64,000 nucleotides of DNA from Aselliscus stoliczkanus (lineage: Eukaryota > Chordata > Mammalia > Chiroptera > Hipposideridae): positions 68,247,478 through 68,311,477 of the forward strand of contig CM066738.1 of the NCBI GenBank assembly GCA_033961575.1, written 5' to 3'. Both the position numbers and the translations under genes were made by a program. This document shows, piece after piece, positions 24,783 through 35,901 of this stretch (its first letter is position 1; every line of letters begins with the position of its first letter). The notes under the pieces were generated by a model, which saw only the letters and a program-made list of their open reading frames with translations, was not told the origin of the DNA and made no database searches.

Positions 24783-25103
24783 GTACGCACTCTGCGGAGC
24801 CCCGCGGGTGGAGGCGCCCGACCCCGGCAGGGCAGCGCTAGGCCCAGGCGCCCTCTCGCCCCTGGAGGCGCCGCCGCTCCCCGCCGGCTCCGAGTCGGGA
24901 AGTTGAGGAGAAAGTTCTCCCATCCCCCGGCCCGGCTGGCCCCGCAGGCTGGTCTCCTTCCCTGAGCTACCTGCTGGCCCCCTGACTCGGTCTCCGCCCC
25001 GTCCAGTCCTTCCTGGTCCCGCCCAAGTCCGACTTAGGTACTAGGATCGTTGGGACCACCCCCTCCTCCCTACCCGCGTCCGGAAGGTCTAGTGGGCCAC
25101 CTG

Positions 25104-25119
25104 GCGGGGGGGGGGGGGC
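25104..25119 (+). repeat. Poly-G run in the CpG island
   Basis: GGCGGGGGGGGGGGGGCG-type run, a candidate G-rich structured site and a likely sequencing or assembly trouble spot. Confidence 0.8.
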
Positions 25120-25259
25120 GAAGTTTATTGTCGCTCCCGCCCCGAAGCAAGCCGAGAGGGCAGCGTCCCCTTTCTGTGCCATAGGTCGGGGGTCAGTGTG
25201 TTGACTTACTCCGGTTGTCTGTGCCCGGAGAGCGGCCTAGGGTGTGTGTGTAGGACGAG

Positions 25260-26521
25260 TGGGTGAGCCTCACTCTTCACTTGGTTTGATTTAAAACGAC
25301 AACATGTTAAAGTTTTCCTTTGTTTTGTGTTGGGGGTTGGGAAATATTGCCATTCATCATCCACTTTTACATTATGCCACTCTACCTCCCAGTGAGTTCG
25401 GTTCTCTGTCCACATGTGTTACAGAAAATTTTGTTTTAAAATGTGTTTTTATTGTTGATAATTGCTTTCAGCTTTTGCTTAATGGGGCAGCGTTGTTTTA
25501 AGAAGCTCTTCGAAAAATCAAGTCCGATGTAGAGACTGCTTTAATTTTGTGTTGTAGTGAGTGGGATTGGTTCGGATTTGGTTGAATTATTTTCTTCATA
25601 ATTAATCGAAACACATGGAATAACACTCTAGCAATTTATAAATTATTAAGGTAAAGAAATGAAAAGTCTCTAGTGGAATCACAACTTTATGTTCATGCCT
25701 GTTGTGTATATATGTTACATTAGTGAGTGTTTTCACATTTATGATTTCACATATATGCTATATATGATTGTAGTATATTCGTGCATTGTAGTTGTAGGAT
25801 TACAGTGCCAAGGGTAGATAATTCTCAGTATATTTACATCACCTTGTTAAATTTCTAAAGTTAAGTTGCACGCCAAGGAAAATATTAATAAACGTGCACA
25901 TAACTACATTTAAGGCAAAATATCGATAAGTGGTAAATCTAATATCTTAGCTAGTGCAGTGTTTGGCACACAGTGGACAGCAAACATTTTGAATGGACAG
26001 GTAATGAAGGAGTGTCTTGTCTTAGAAGCCAAGGATCTTATATACATCATATATGATTTTCATATATTGTTCTGTGAAAAAGTATTTACTAAGCGATACA
26101 TTTGTTTTACTAATATATGAAACACTTGCCGTAGTTTGACATTTAAGAAAAGGAAGTTTAACAATATTTTAGCTTTTGGACATTAGCTAAACCTCAGTGG
26201 AAATTTTGAATGCTTCAGCCATAAGACAAATTCATAGGGTCCTAAATTTGAAGGGCAAAAAAAGTTGCCTTTGATCTGAATACAAGACAGTTCATGTACA
26301 TGTTTCCAGAATAAAAAAGCTCTTAAAATATGTACTCTGCAATAACCATCATAATGTTATAATAGCTTTAATTTTACAGTATGTTTTTTCTGACTTCATA
26401 AACCACAAAATTGACTCCTTTTTATTCAACCGAAAGTGAAATTACAGTTTTGACTTAATCTTCCTGAAATAGATGGAATTTGTCTTATGGCTGAAGTATA
26501 ATATTAATACATGGTTTAAGT

Positions 26522-26525
<4 letters not shown>
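25260..26525. other. SINE-free stretch downstream of the CpG island
   Basis: AT-rich, probably intronic if the promoter fires on the plus strand. gcagtgtttggcacacagtg at about 25,956 resembles an L2/MIR terminus. No exon recognised. Confidence 0.5.
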
Positions 26526-26526
<1 letters not shown>

Positions 26527-26553
<27 letters not shown>

Positions 26554-26641
26554 GCTGAGCCATCCTGCTACTTGTTGGCAGCTCAGCGGCAGCTCAGCTC
26601 GGGCTGGGCATCGAACTGCTGAGAGCTCAGCTCGCACTCTT
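26527..26641 (-). repeat. SINE (type D), left part, split by a nested SINE
   Basis: Poly-T followed by agctgagccatcctgctact through tcagctcgcactct. It continues at 27,096-27,134 after the insertion. Confidence 0.9.
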
Positions 26642-27080
26642 TTTTTTTTTAAAGATTTTATTGGGGAATTGGCGGAGGGGAACAGCGTTGGGGAATCGGG
26701 GAAGGGGAACAGACAAGTTGCTGTCTTTTTCTTCAATTTAGTTGCGGAGGATGTTGCTTCACTGTTGGTATCGTCATTGCGCTCTTCCCGGATGAGGCAG
26801 ATCCGTCGCTGGCCTCTGGATGTCGCTTACCGCGGCTATTGGCAGCTCATGATTGGCTGCCAGCCACTCACGCTGGCTGCGGGCCACTCACTGTAGCCTA
26901 TGGCAGCCCACTGCAGCAGGGGCTGCAGCCCACACCATCACCGGGGCTCGCACAGCCCAGCTCCAGGTGGAGCTGTTGTTAGCTGTAGAGGGCAGTGTCA
27001 CTGGCCCTCATGTGGGATCCGAACTGGGGCTGCTGGCATCCCCAAACCAGCGCTTAACCAATGCGCCACTCTGCCTGCCC
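26642..27080 (-). repeat. Long SINE (type B) nested in another SINE
   Basis: A full reverse type B copy whose TSD TCAGCTCGCACTCTT (26,627-26,641 and 27,081-27,095) is itself SINE sequence, proving insertion into the older type D element. Confidence 0.94.
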
Positions 27081-27134
27081 TCAGCTCGCACTCTTGAGCA
27101 AGCTCTTAACCAACTGAGCCACTCAACCGGCCCC
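27081..27134 (-). repeat. SINE (type D), right part
   Basis: tcagctcgcactcttgagca through gagccactcaaccggcccc completes the interrupted element starting at 26,527. Confidence 0.9.
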
Positions 27135-27139
27135 ACTTT

Positions 27140-28590
27140 GCATCTTTTTAGACCGTAAATAGTTTATTCGTGTAATTTTTCTTTATAAATATATTTAACT
27201 CTCAATCTAGCATTCAATATAGGCATCATTTATTAGTTCCCATTCGCATTATACTAAAAAGCCTAATATCAAAAAAATTAAAAGAGCAATACTAAGTTCT
27301 GGTGTGTAGGAACTTGGGTGATAAAACTATATTAAAAAAAAACTTCAAGGAAGTGATTTCTATAAAAATAAAGAGATGGGAGGAGGGAGGAAGTTGTGAT
27401 AAGGATCTGGCTTCTGAAGTGGTGGCAAAGTTCTTTTAACCTGATGGTGGTTGCAAGGGTGTTGGCCTTAGTATAAATCATTAAGCCATACATTTGTTCT
27501 GTGTGCTTTTCTGTATCTGTGTTTTAGTTTACATTAAACTTTTTTTTTTCTTTTTAAAAGAAGCTTGTGTTTAATGTACATGTAAGGTGCTTGAATAAAG
27601 AACTTAATATTTGGTGACTAACTTTAGAATACTGCCTGGGCTGTCCTTTGCAAACAGGATTAGACTTACTACATCATAATTATCATATACCAGCTAGTGT
27701 ATGTAACTACTTTGACATATAAATAACATGTTATTGTTAATATTTTGAGGGAAGACAGCAGGTTTTACTAGCTTTAAATCCTCTTTAGCTTCTATATGGT
27801 AGGTGACAAAAAGGTAATCAAAATGGATATTGTTCTGTCATCAAGTGTAAAATATACCCTATTTTTTTAGAAAATTATGTGACATGACAATTAAAACTCA
27901 AAATTAACTATGGCTCCAAGGTAGTAAGTCTTGACTTTTATCCATTTTCACTTTTCTGGAACAATAATTCTTTAGATCAGTAATTTCAGTCTTAGTTTTG
28001 TTAAGGATGTAATGAAACTCGCAGCATAAAATAAGTTTTTGTTTACTTAAGTTTTATGAAGATGTGTTGTAAAGGAAGAGTGTTTTGCTTCAAAGGAAAA
28101 CAAATGACAATATGGTGTAGGAGTTTAAAAAATGCTGAGAATCATTGCATTATGCTACTTGTTTTATGTAATGGCTTGCTTTTTAGTTGCTTTGCATTTT
28201 TGTAATATAGAATTGAAGAAGAGATCACATCTTTGCTAAATTCTTATATCGCATCTTTGCTTAAATTTATATATAAATTCTAGAGGAACTTTCAATCATG
28301 TTATAAAGGTGATGTTTGTGGTGCTGGCTTTGTTACATGAATATTTACAGGAAGTTTTAGTTAAGATGTTCCATTGTTCAGAACCCTACATGGCTTAGGT
28401 CACCTTCAGTTCAGATTCAAACAGGTCTGTAATACAATTACAAGTTCCTCTAGTGAAGTAAAACTGCCTTTCTTTAAAGGAAATAGTAATCTGTAATAGT
28501 AATCTGTTCCGATTAAAATATCTTGGTATCTTATTGGTCGTGTGTATGGCAGTTTGTGTGTGGCTGTGGCAGGGTATGTATTATCGCTTT
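27140..28590. other. SINE-free AT-rich stretch, no gene seen
   Basis: Probable intron. A polypyrimidine tract ending in AG at about 27,559-27,560 precedes gcttgtgtttaatgtacatg, but no open frame or donor makes it an exon. Confidence 0.45.
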
Positions 28591-28870
28591 TCTTCCTCTC
28601 AGCTGCTCCAGTGCCACAATTAGGCTGAGTATTGCTCAGCTGCAGCTGCTGGGTGATTATGAACCATCCAGCTCCTGTCTAAACTCAGAGGCAGATTTAG
28701 CAAAAGGAGATATAGTAGCAGCAGAGGGTGAGAGGGAAGAGCCAGGGCTGCTGCCAATATCATTTTAACATGTCCGTATGCCAAGGAATCCTTGGCTCCA
28801 GCAGCACTACTGTTGTTTCAGAACTAGCAGACTTGATGGCAACATAGCCTGGTTTGGATTGGGTTTACCT
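28590..28870. promoter_or_regulatory. Candidate enhancer, E-box and homeodomain motif cluster
   Basis: Within about 60 bases there are three CAGCTG E-boxes (28,600-28,605; 28,637-28,642; 28,643-28,648, the last two abutting), a homeodomain-type CAATTAGG (28,617-28,624) and TGATTATGA (28,654-28,662). Base composition is more balanced than the flanks, and no SINE has landed in the surrounding 4.6 kb. Motifs alone do not prove function. Confidence 0.35.
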
Positions 28871-28999
28871 GGTATTATGCTTTAAGACCTTGAAGATCAC
28901 TCCAGGAAACAGAGAATCCTGTAATTTCAGAGTACAAGATAATGTATCAATGAGGTACTGGAGGATTGAGTTTATAAGCCTTTGTGCCCAGGATAGCAG

Positions 29000-31720
29000 C
29001 AGTGACCTTCGGTTTTCCTTGTTTGAGTGCATCTCGTAGTATGAGTATGTTACTGCAAGTTCCCAGAAGCATATATAGCATATACTCCATGCTGCTTGAA
29101 GCTGTCTCTCTTAGTAGTGCTGCTACTGTTGCTGTTGTTTGGGGGTAGCAGGAGAGCTTATAAATAAGCAGGTTGCTTGGACTTCCTACTTTATCCCAGG
29201 AAGTGGAAGACCTTCAAGAGGGATTATTTCTAAAACTAGCTGCACATGGCATATTCTCCATGGCTGTCTGAATTTTACAAGTAGGAATCCTAGATTTTTT
29301 TTTTCTCCCTATTCCTGGGGTGTGAGAAACGATGGACATCAATAAACACCAATAAAATATCATCTAAATATGGCAAGCCCCAAACTGGAAGATGCCATAA
29401 GCAATTTTTGCTGCTTCTGAAATGTTGCTGTTTATAAACATGCCAAGCAAAGAGTACAACATCTTGTCCTCTCTTTTACCACTACTGTTGAAAATTCTAT
29501 AGAGACAATTCTTCTATTAATCCTGGCTTTGAAACTTGGTGGTTCAGGGTTTGGCTAATTTTGGATGGGAGATAGACCATATTGGGAGAAACAGCACTCA
29601 AACTTGTATGATGAGAAGGAAAGAGAGGTATGGAAGACTGTACTCTTGAACATTAACAGTACACAGTCATTGTGGCATATACTTAGCAAGACATCGGTGT
29701 ATTGACTCCCTTCTTTGTGCTCCCGCAGAACTCTGATTAAGAGCACATTTCTCCTTGCATTACAATTGTTTCTTTCCATCACTGTGATATACTTGCTTTA
29801 GTACTCACAGTGGCAAGGAACTCTTTTATATGAATCTTGGAGAGCAGACCCTGGTAGAATAAGTACTTCATAACTTTTGAATTGTATACAAGGACATGGT
29901 TCTGCATATATATGTGATTCTGTAGATAACAGACTTCTTCCAAACACAACACCTCTACCAAATTTTCTAAAACTCACTTAGTGCTTTTTCATAAGCTAAT
30001 GTTAAAACAAAGTTTTTAGATTTTTTTTTCTCTCAAAGTTTTGTTCTAGAAAATGATTTTACAAAACTGTTTAAACACTTGAAAATGTGAATCTAAAGGT
30101 CATTTTGATATTTCCAATGTGAACTGGAAACTCTTTGTAGTTGAAGTTAAACTAGTCTTTAACAAGGCTTATTTTAAAAAATCTTTTAACTATTTTAGTG
30201 AGTATAGAAAGCCCAAGCTTTCTATATTTAGAAAAACCCTAGATTTTTCTAAAATAAATTTGGTATCCTATCATGTTACTACTGACAGTATTATAATTAT
30301 GACTCATGTTCATATATTCCAAAGAAAAAGAAGTCCTGATTTTCTTGACGTAATGTGCATAAAAGAATGCACAGTTTATAGGATATGTCTGCTGGTTATT
30401 GGGGGTGGGGAGGTGGAGACAGGAAGTACTGAGGAAAGGCCTGACCACTGAAACTTAAAGATTGTCTGTTTTCAGCCTCTGTTCCTAGCAATACGTAAAC
30501 TCTAGGTTTCCTTAAATTAACTGCAGAAGCTAGTCACTTATCTAATTTTTAAATATAATTTTCAGTATTTTAGCATTAAGTAGAAATTGGGGTGGGGTAG
30601 AGAAAGTTGGTGGCTTTTGCTGCGTAAGTTAATATTTATAATTTGTTTTTGTTTCATGGCAAGTTTATTGATTTTGAACTTTTAATCTGATGCAATTAGC
30701 ATTTTTACAGATAAGGATACTTTTAAAATAATAATAGGCATTTGAAAAGGAGCAAAGAAGGCAATGTGGTGTAATAAGAAGAAAATGACTAAATGGCAGA
30801 AGACCATCTGTATTTTAATTTTACTTCTGACAATGAAGAGCTATGTAGCTTTAGTCAATTCAGTAAAATCCCTAGGCTTCAGTTTCACCATTTGAAAGAG
30901 GTGGTTATGCCAATTGGTTTCTAATATCTTTTCAGCCTTATATAAATAAAACTACAGCTGCAGTTTTTATATTAATAAAAATTTAAGGAAATGTTTCAGA
31001 ATTTCGAATTTGAAATAAAAATAGATATCAGATAAGTAAAAGTTACAGTAAAAAACTGACCCATAAACTTGGCACTGAAATTTCTCAAGCAAATACAGTG
31101 TTATTCTATTCATTAAGTGGACATTCATTAAACATGTGGTGTGACAAATACTATGCTCGTTTTGATGTTATGAAAATGATTGCAGCATGACTGCTTCCTT
31201 TTAGGAATTCACAGTTGGGTGGAACCGGCTATGATAATGAGGCTGTTATAAATTTAGTGCATTGGTAGATCTTTTTAGTGTGATAATCCATTACAATACT
31301 TCTCTGGTTTTTGATGATTTTAGTTTGTGATGCCTGTGAAACTTTAATAAATCCCTTTGTACTGGATAGATTTAGCCTCTGTAAACTTATTCAGTTTTCT
31401 AGGTAGGAAGACTTCATTTGATGTTTTTCTAGACATTAGTTCATTACATTTATTTGTGACTTACATACACAGACTCCACAACACCTACATAGAAGTTTTA
31501 CTATAAAAAGACACATTTGAAAGCAAGGCTTTAAGGGAAAAAAAATCAAGATTTATTTTGCAGTAAAAATTAGAAAAGTTAAAATTTATTCATTGTAGCA
31601 GATAGTTGTGATGTCATTTAACAGTAATCATGACTATTTGGATCACAACTTTGCCAGATTGTATTAGGAAAATAGGCACTAACATTTCATTTTTTAATTG
31701 ACAAAAGTGCACAGTAATTG
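29000..31720. other. SINE-free intronic-looking sequence
   Basis: No gene recognised. A good acceptor-like tract (tctttgtgctcccgcag) ends at 29,729, but all three downstream frames close within about 70 bases. One MIR lies at about 30,755. Confidence 0.45.
30755..30945 (+). repeat. MIR-like SINE
   Basis: gcaatgtggtgtaataagaa, agctatgtagctttagtcaa and ggcttcagtttcaccatttg follow the MIR order. Confidence 0.75.
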
Positions 31721-31736
31721 TTCTGGGTATTTTTTT

Positions 31737-32175
31737 TTTTTTTTAAGATTTTATTGGGGAATTGGGAGAGGGGAACAGCGTTGGGGAATCGGGGAAGGGG
31801 AACAGACAAGTTGCTGTCTTTTTGTTCTTCAGTTTAGTTGCGGAGGATGTTGCTTCACTGTTGGTATCGTCATTGCGCTCTTCCCGGATGAGGCAGATCG
31901 GTCGCTGGCCTCTGGATGTCGCTCACCGCGGCTATTGGCAGCTCACTCTTGGCTGCCAGCCGCTCACGCTGGCTGCGGGCCACTCACTGTAGCCTATGGC
32001 AGCCCACTGCAGCAGGGGCTGCAGCCCACACCATCACCGGGGCTCGCACAGCCCAGCTCCAGGTGGAGCTGTTGTTAGCTGTAGAGGGCAGTGTCACTGG
32101 CCCTCATGTGGGATCCGAACCAGGGCCGCTGGCATCCCAAAACCAGCGCTTAACCAATGCGCCACTCGGCCGGCC
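31737..32175 (-). repeat. Long SINE (type B)
   Basis: A well-preserved reverse copy. The TSD CTGGGTATTTTTTT is at 31,723-31,736 and starts again at 32,176. It is very similar to the copies at 26,642, 40,136 and 53,851. Confidence 0.95.
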
Positions 32176-32179
32176 CTGG

Positions 32180-32960
32180 GTATTTTTTTTAACATATGTA
32201 TTTGATATTTAGAATAAAGTAAGCATGGGCATTTGAAAATGGTTTGCTTTTTAAGGTTTGCAAACAGATTTGATAAAAAACAAACAAACAAATTAATATT
32301 ATAAGTAGATTGTGTTCCCAAAGTTTGTCAGTCATTTGTTTGAAAATCAAAATCTTTCCCAGAAAAAGTCTTTTCTGTAAGGTTAGCCTTTTTGGTTAGA
32401 CTTCTAGGCAGCCCATTAGAGTTTACCTGTAAAAAAAAGAATAGGTTTAACAGTGTTTCAGTAGTAAATGTATCTAATTGATTTTCAGGTTTTGTTGGTT
32501 TTTTTAAAATCTGCTGAGCTCTTGAACAGATGAAATATTCGGCCTACTGGATGCTGTGATTGTCTTGCTAATCACCCTCTCTCCCAACCTTCCCAGCTCT
32601 TCACTACTTAAAACTCCCTCTGGTCCAAGTTCCATATTAGGATGCTAGGATTCATCCAATGAGGTCTTCCTGTTAAGCTGAATTTTAAGCACAGAAGCCT
32701 CTGTCGTTTTTTCCACTTGCTTGCTAGGCACTCTGAAACCTGCCTCCCACTGTAACCCTGTAGGACAGTGTGAGGAATGGAAAAGCTTCAAAAGATTGGG
32801 AATGAGAAACAAAAACGAGGAAAGTAGAAAGGGGCTTGAGAAAATGAGGAGTGGATGTAATATGGAGTTTATAATTTTCCCTTTTGTGTCCTTTTTTTCT
32901 ATTTCGCACTAATTTACTCCTTCTCTAGGCATTGGGTAAGGAAAGAAGTAAGCCTGTTCT
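32180..32960. other. No recognisable feature
   Basis: AT-rich with a moderately balanced patch at 32,560-32,860. No ORF with coding character. Confidence 0.45.
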
Positions 32961-32964
32961 ATGA

Positions 32965-33195
32965 CAAGTGCTATGCTACACATTCATATGCATTGTCAAG
33001 TTAATTAAATCTTTGAAATCCCTTTCCAAAATATACAGAAAAACCATGGATGAGATAGGTATTTATTACATATGAAGAAACTGAGGATTAGAAAGTATAT
33101 ATAATTTGCTAAGGTCACATGACTAGTGATTTGATTTAGATCTGAATTTGAATTTGAGGCTGACAGCAAGCCTGTTCCCTGTAAGACAACTTTCT
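32965..33195 (-). repeat. MIR-like SINE, antisense
   Basis: acatatgaagaaactgagga, tttgctaaggtcacatgact and atttgaatttgaggctgaca are the antisense MIR order. Confidence 0.75.
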
Positions 33196-33319
33196 TAAGA
33201 ATAAGAAGCATTGATGGAAAGGAGATTTCTTATCTTTTCCCCTCTCCCTTAACCTGTACATTTGTATTGGCTGGAAATTTTCAGTCAGTTACACTTTTTT
33301 ATTGTAGAAGTAGCTTTCT

Positions 33320-33426
33320 TTTATCTTTTTTAGAGGGCAGTGTCACTGGCCCTCATATGTAGGATCTGAACCAGGGCCGCTGGCATCCCAATCCAGCTCT
33401 TAACCACCACGCCGCTGGGCCAGCCC
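33320..33426 (-). repeat. Short SINE (type A)
   Basis: Reverse head with the 15-bp TSD TAGAAGTAGCTTTCT at 33,305-33,319 and 33,427-33,441. Confidence 0.93.
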
Positions 33427-33455
33427 TAGAAGTAGCTTTCTGATGCATATTTTTT

Positions 33456-34035
33456 CTTTTTCTTTTATTAAAGATTTTGTTGGGGAATTGGGGGATGCAA
33501 CAGCGTTGGGGAATTAGGGAAGGGGAACAGACAAGTTGCTGTCCTTTTGTTCTTCAGTATAGTGATGGAACAGGACATCGCTTCACTGGCCCATGTTGGT
33601 ATTGTGTTCAGGGTGCTCTTCCCAGCTGAGGCAGATCGGTTGCCAGCCATGGATGGCCGATCACAGCAGCTCTTGCCCGCTGCCAGCCGCTTATGGTAGC
33701 CCACTGCAGCCTATGCTGTTGCCAGCAACTCACAGTAGCCCAGCTCCAGGTTGAGCTGTTGTTCACCATCTCAGTTGTAGAGGGTGCAGTGTCACTGGCC
33801 CATGTGGGATCCGAATCAGTGTCCCTGCTGCTCAGAGCTCACTCTCCCAGGCCATTTCTTTCTTTTCTTTTCTTTTCTTTTCTTTTCTTTTCTTTTCTTT
33901 GAGGGCAGTGTCACTGGCCCGTATATGTGGGACCCGAACCGGGGCCGCTGGCTTCCCAGGCCAGCGCTTAACTACCGTGCCACTCTGCCAGCCCTCCCAG
34001 GCCATTTCTTAACCAATGAGCCACTTGGCCGGCCC
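33456..34035 (-). repeat. Composite SINE: type B with nested type A, copy 1
   Basis: A type B SINE (33,456-33,860 and 33,994-34,035) holds a type A SINE plus (CTTTT)n at 33,861-33,993. The inner TSD CTCCCAGGCCATTTCTT is at 33,844-33,860 and 33,994-34,010. The composite has its own outer TSD: CTGATGCATATTTTTT (33,440-33,455) against CTGGTGCATGTTTCTT (34,036-34,051). The same nested arrangement occurs at 38,821-39,414. Confidence 0.88.
33857..33900. repeat. (TTTTC)n microsatellite
   Basis: Pentamer run forming the tail complement of the nested type A SINE in composite copy 1. Confidence 0.95.
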
Positions 34036-34295
34036 CTGGTGCATGTTTCTTAATAGATGTCAAGGTCAGATATTATATGACCAGAATAAGTTGTTACACT
34101 AAACTGTAGCAAGTGCTTTCCTTTTGTAGGTTTGCGTTTGTAATGGAAAATTAATATACTAATTTCAAAACATTCTTTATCTTTTTATAAAGTAAAATGT
34201 TAGTCCAAGATTAACAGAGACAGTGTTTGGGTGTTTTTCCATTCAGGTTTCTTGTTTTCTGTCTAAATTTAACTCATCAAAAGAACAAGGAAGTT

Positions 34296-34716
34296 CGGCC
34301 GGCCAAGTGGTGCATTGGTTAATAGTTGGCTTGGGAACACCAGCTCTGAGCAGCAGGGCCCCGGTTCGGATCCCACATAAGGGCCAGTGACGATGGTGAA
34401 CAACAACTCAACCTGGAGCTGGGCTGCTGTGAGTCACCGGTGCTGGTGTAGGCTGCAGCCTCTGCTGCAGTGGGGCTGCCGTAAGGGACTGTGAGTGGCC
34501 GGTAGCCAGCGTGAGCGGCTGGCAGCCAGCGTGAGCTGCCGTGAGCAGCCTTCCAATGGCTGGCGACCTATCTGCCTCACCCAGGAAGAGCGCAATGATC
34601 ACAACACCAGCATGAGCCAGTGAAGCGACGTCCTCCACAACTAGACGGAAGAACAAAAGGACAGCAACTTGTCTGTTCTCTTTACCTGATTCCCCAATAA
34701 AATCTTCAAAAAAAAA
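34296..34716 (+). repeat. Long SINE (type B)
   Basis: GGCCGGCCAAGTGGTGC head and AATAAAATCTTCAAAA tail. AGAACAAGGA is repeated on both sides. It is inverted relative to the composite 260 bp to its left. Confidence 0.9.
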
Positions 34717-34865
34717 GAGAACAAGGAGGCATGCAAAAGATGGGTTATTACACTAAACTGTAGCAAATGCTGGTCTTTTGTAAGTTTGGGTTTGTAAAGT
34801 GTTTATGTATCTGTATTTACGTAGTCAATAAATCTCTTCTTCCTTCTCCATCACGCCCTGCTCCT

Positions 34866-34899
34866 CTTTCTCTCTCTCTCCTTCTCTCTCTCTCTCTCT
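34866..34899. repeat. (CT)n microsatellite
   Basis: tctctctctccttctctctc-type dinucleotide run. Confidence 0.9.
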
Positions 34900-34904
34900 G
34901 TATA

Positions 34905-35620
34905 TGTCTCTATTTCTCAAATGCTCAAATCGACTGTCTTCTTCTGTCTCAAAGACTGGCTCAAACTTCTACTGTACAATATTGTCTTCTTCTCTACTAA
35001 TTATATCATTTATTCCTAAATGAGTTAGTAGAATAGAGGGAAGCTCTGCATTGTCTAAATAGCCCCCCATCACATTTTGGATACCTACTGAAGAAAGAGA
35101 GCACACTTTGTAATTTTCCCTGTCAGTAGGATGGAATTTCGTACCCCATGGTACAGACTCGTTAACCATTCAAAGCTTCACTTCCTTCTGGAGGAAACAG
35201 CAGTATTCTTCCATACTGACTTGTTCCTATAAGTCTTATTGTTACATGAATTCCTTACTCTCTGGATGAAGAGTCTCATCGAAAGCTCCAAGTGGAAATT
35301 TTGTTTGCTACTCTTGCCACTATGTCACGTTCCATTGACAATGATTTCCTTCGCCACTTTAGAAGCCATTTCTTCTTTGGCTTCCTTTTATTTTTTCAGT
35401 TGTATCTAAGAATATACCCTTTGTCCTCTCTAATAAGCTGGAGCATTGTTTTCTAGTGGGAATACTAACTTCATATTGTAGCATAATTATCTCATATACA
35501 ATATCTACAGTATAACTCCTTCATACATCAATGCCAACATTTCCATCATTGCCCACGTGTAGTCTACATAAGGGTTGGCAGATGCGTTTTAAGCTCTTTT
35601 GCCAAGTCTAAATGATAAGA
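34905..35620. other. No recognisable feature
   Basis: Unique-looking AT-rich sequence without supported genes. Confidence 0.45.
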
Positions 35621-35624
35621 GTGG

Positions 35625-35735
35625 CTGCCACTAGAATATAAGTTCCATGAGGGTAAGGATCTTTGTTTTGGTTACAGAAGTTATACCAAGCATCTAGAAT
35701 AGCACATAGTAGATAACTATTAAATATATATATAT
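35625..35735 (+). repeat. L2 3'-end-like fragment
   Basis: agttccatgagggtaaggat, tctttgttttggttacagaa and agcacatagtagataactat follow the L2 terminal consensus. Confidence 0.65.
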
Positions 35736-35737
35736 AT

Positions 35738-35901
35738 TTTAAAATTGGGAACTGTGTGTTTTCAGGATACATCAGCTCCAAGTCAAGTACAATAGTTTCT
35801 AGTAGTGGAGGGCACAGCTCAGCCTCCCATGTGGGGACTGAACTGGCAACCTTGCTGTTATGAGCACTGCACTCTAACCATCTGAGCTAGCTGGCCGCCC
35901 C
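35738..35901 (-). repeat. Diverged tRNA-type SINE, older subfamily
   Basis: Reverse tRNA-like element (actgaactggcaaccttgct, tgagctagctggccgccccc-type end) unlike types A-C in its internal sequence. ATTAAATAT-type repeats flank it. Confidence 0.7.

Larger units (their letters stand above)
23890..25250. promoter_or_regulatory. CpG island, probable promoter of an unnamed gene
   Basis: The only clearly GC-rich, CpG-dense, repeat-free block in the window. Motifs visible by eye include a YY1-like GCCGCCATGTTG at 24,336-24,347, an NRF1-like GCGCCGGCGC at 24,421-24,430, and several GC-box-like GGGCGG/GGGGCGG elements (for example 24,171 and 24,533). No TATA box is evident, as usual for CpG-island promoters with dispersed starts. 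Good plus-strand splice donors lie at its 3' side and one minus-strand GTAAGT donor at its right edge, so direction is probably plus but could be bidirectional. Confidence 0.8.

Noticed and set aside
24180..24923. 247-codon minus-strand ORF in the CpG island
   Set aside because: Low-complexity Pro/Ala/Gly/Arg translation from high GC. Open frames are also seen on the other strand, with no domain.
24582..24965. 127-codon plus-strand ORF in the CpG island
   Set aside because: Same GC-driven openness; it crosses the good splice donor at 24,783.
28523..28768. 81-codon ORF in the candidate enhancer
   Set aside because: No recognised domain, no donor at its end, and it overlaps the motif cluster. 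Conservation data would be needed to call it an exon.
31698..32212. Several 70-130 codon ORFs with recurring peptides such as FFSLVVEDVASLAHVG
   Set aside because: These are translations of SINE copies and recur at every type B SINE. They are not a protein family.
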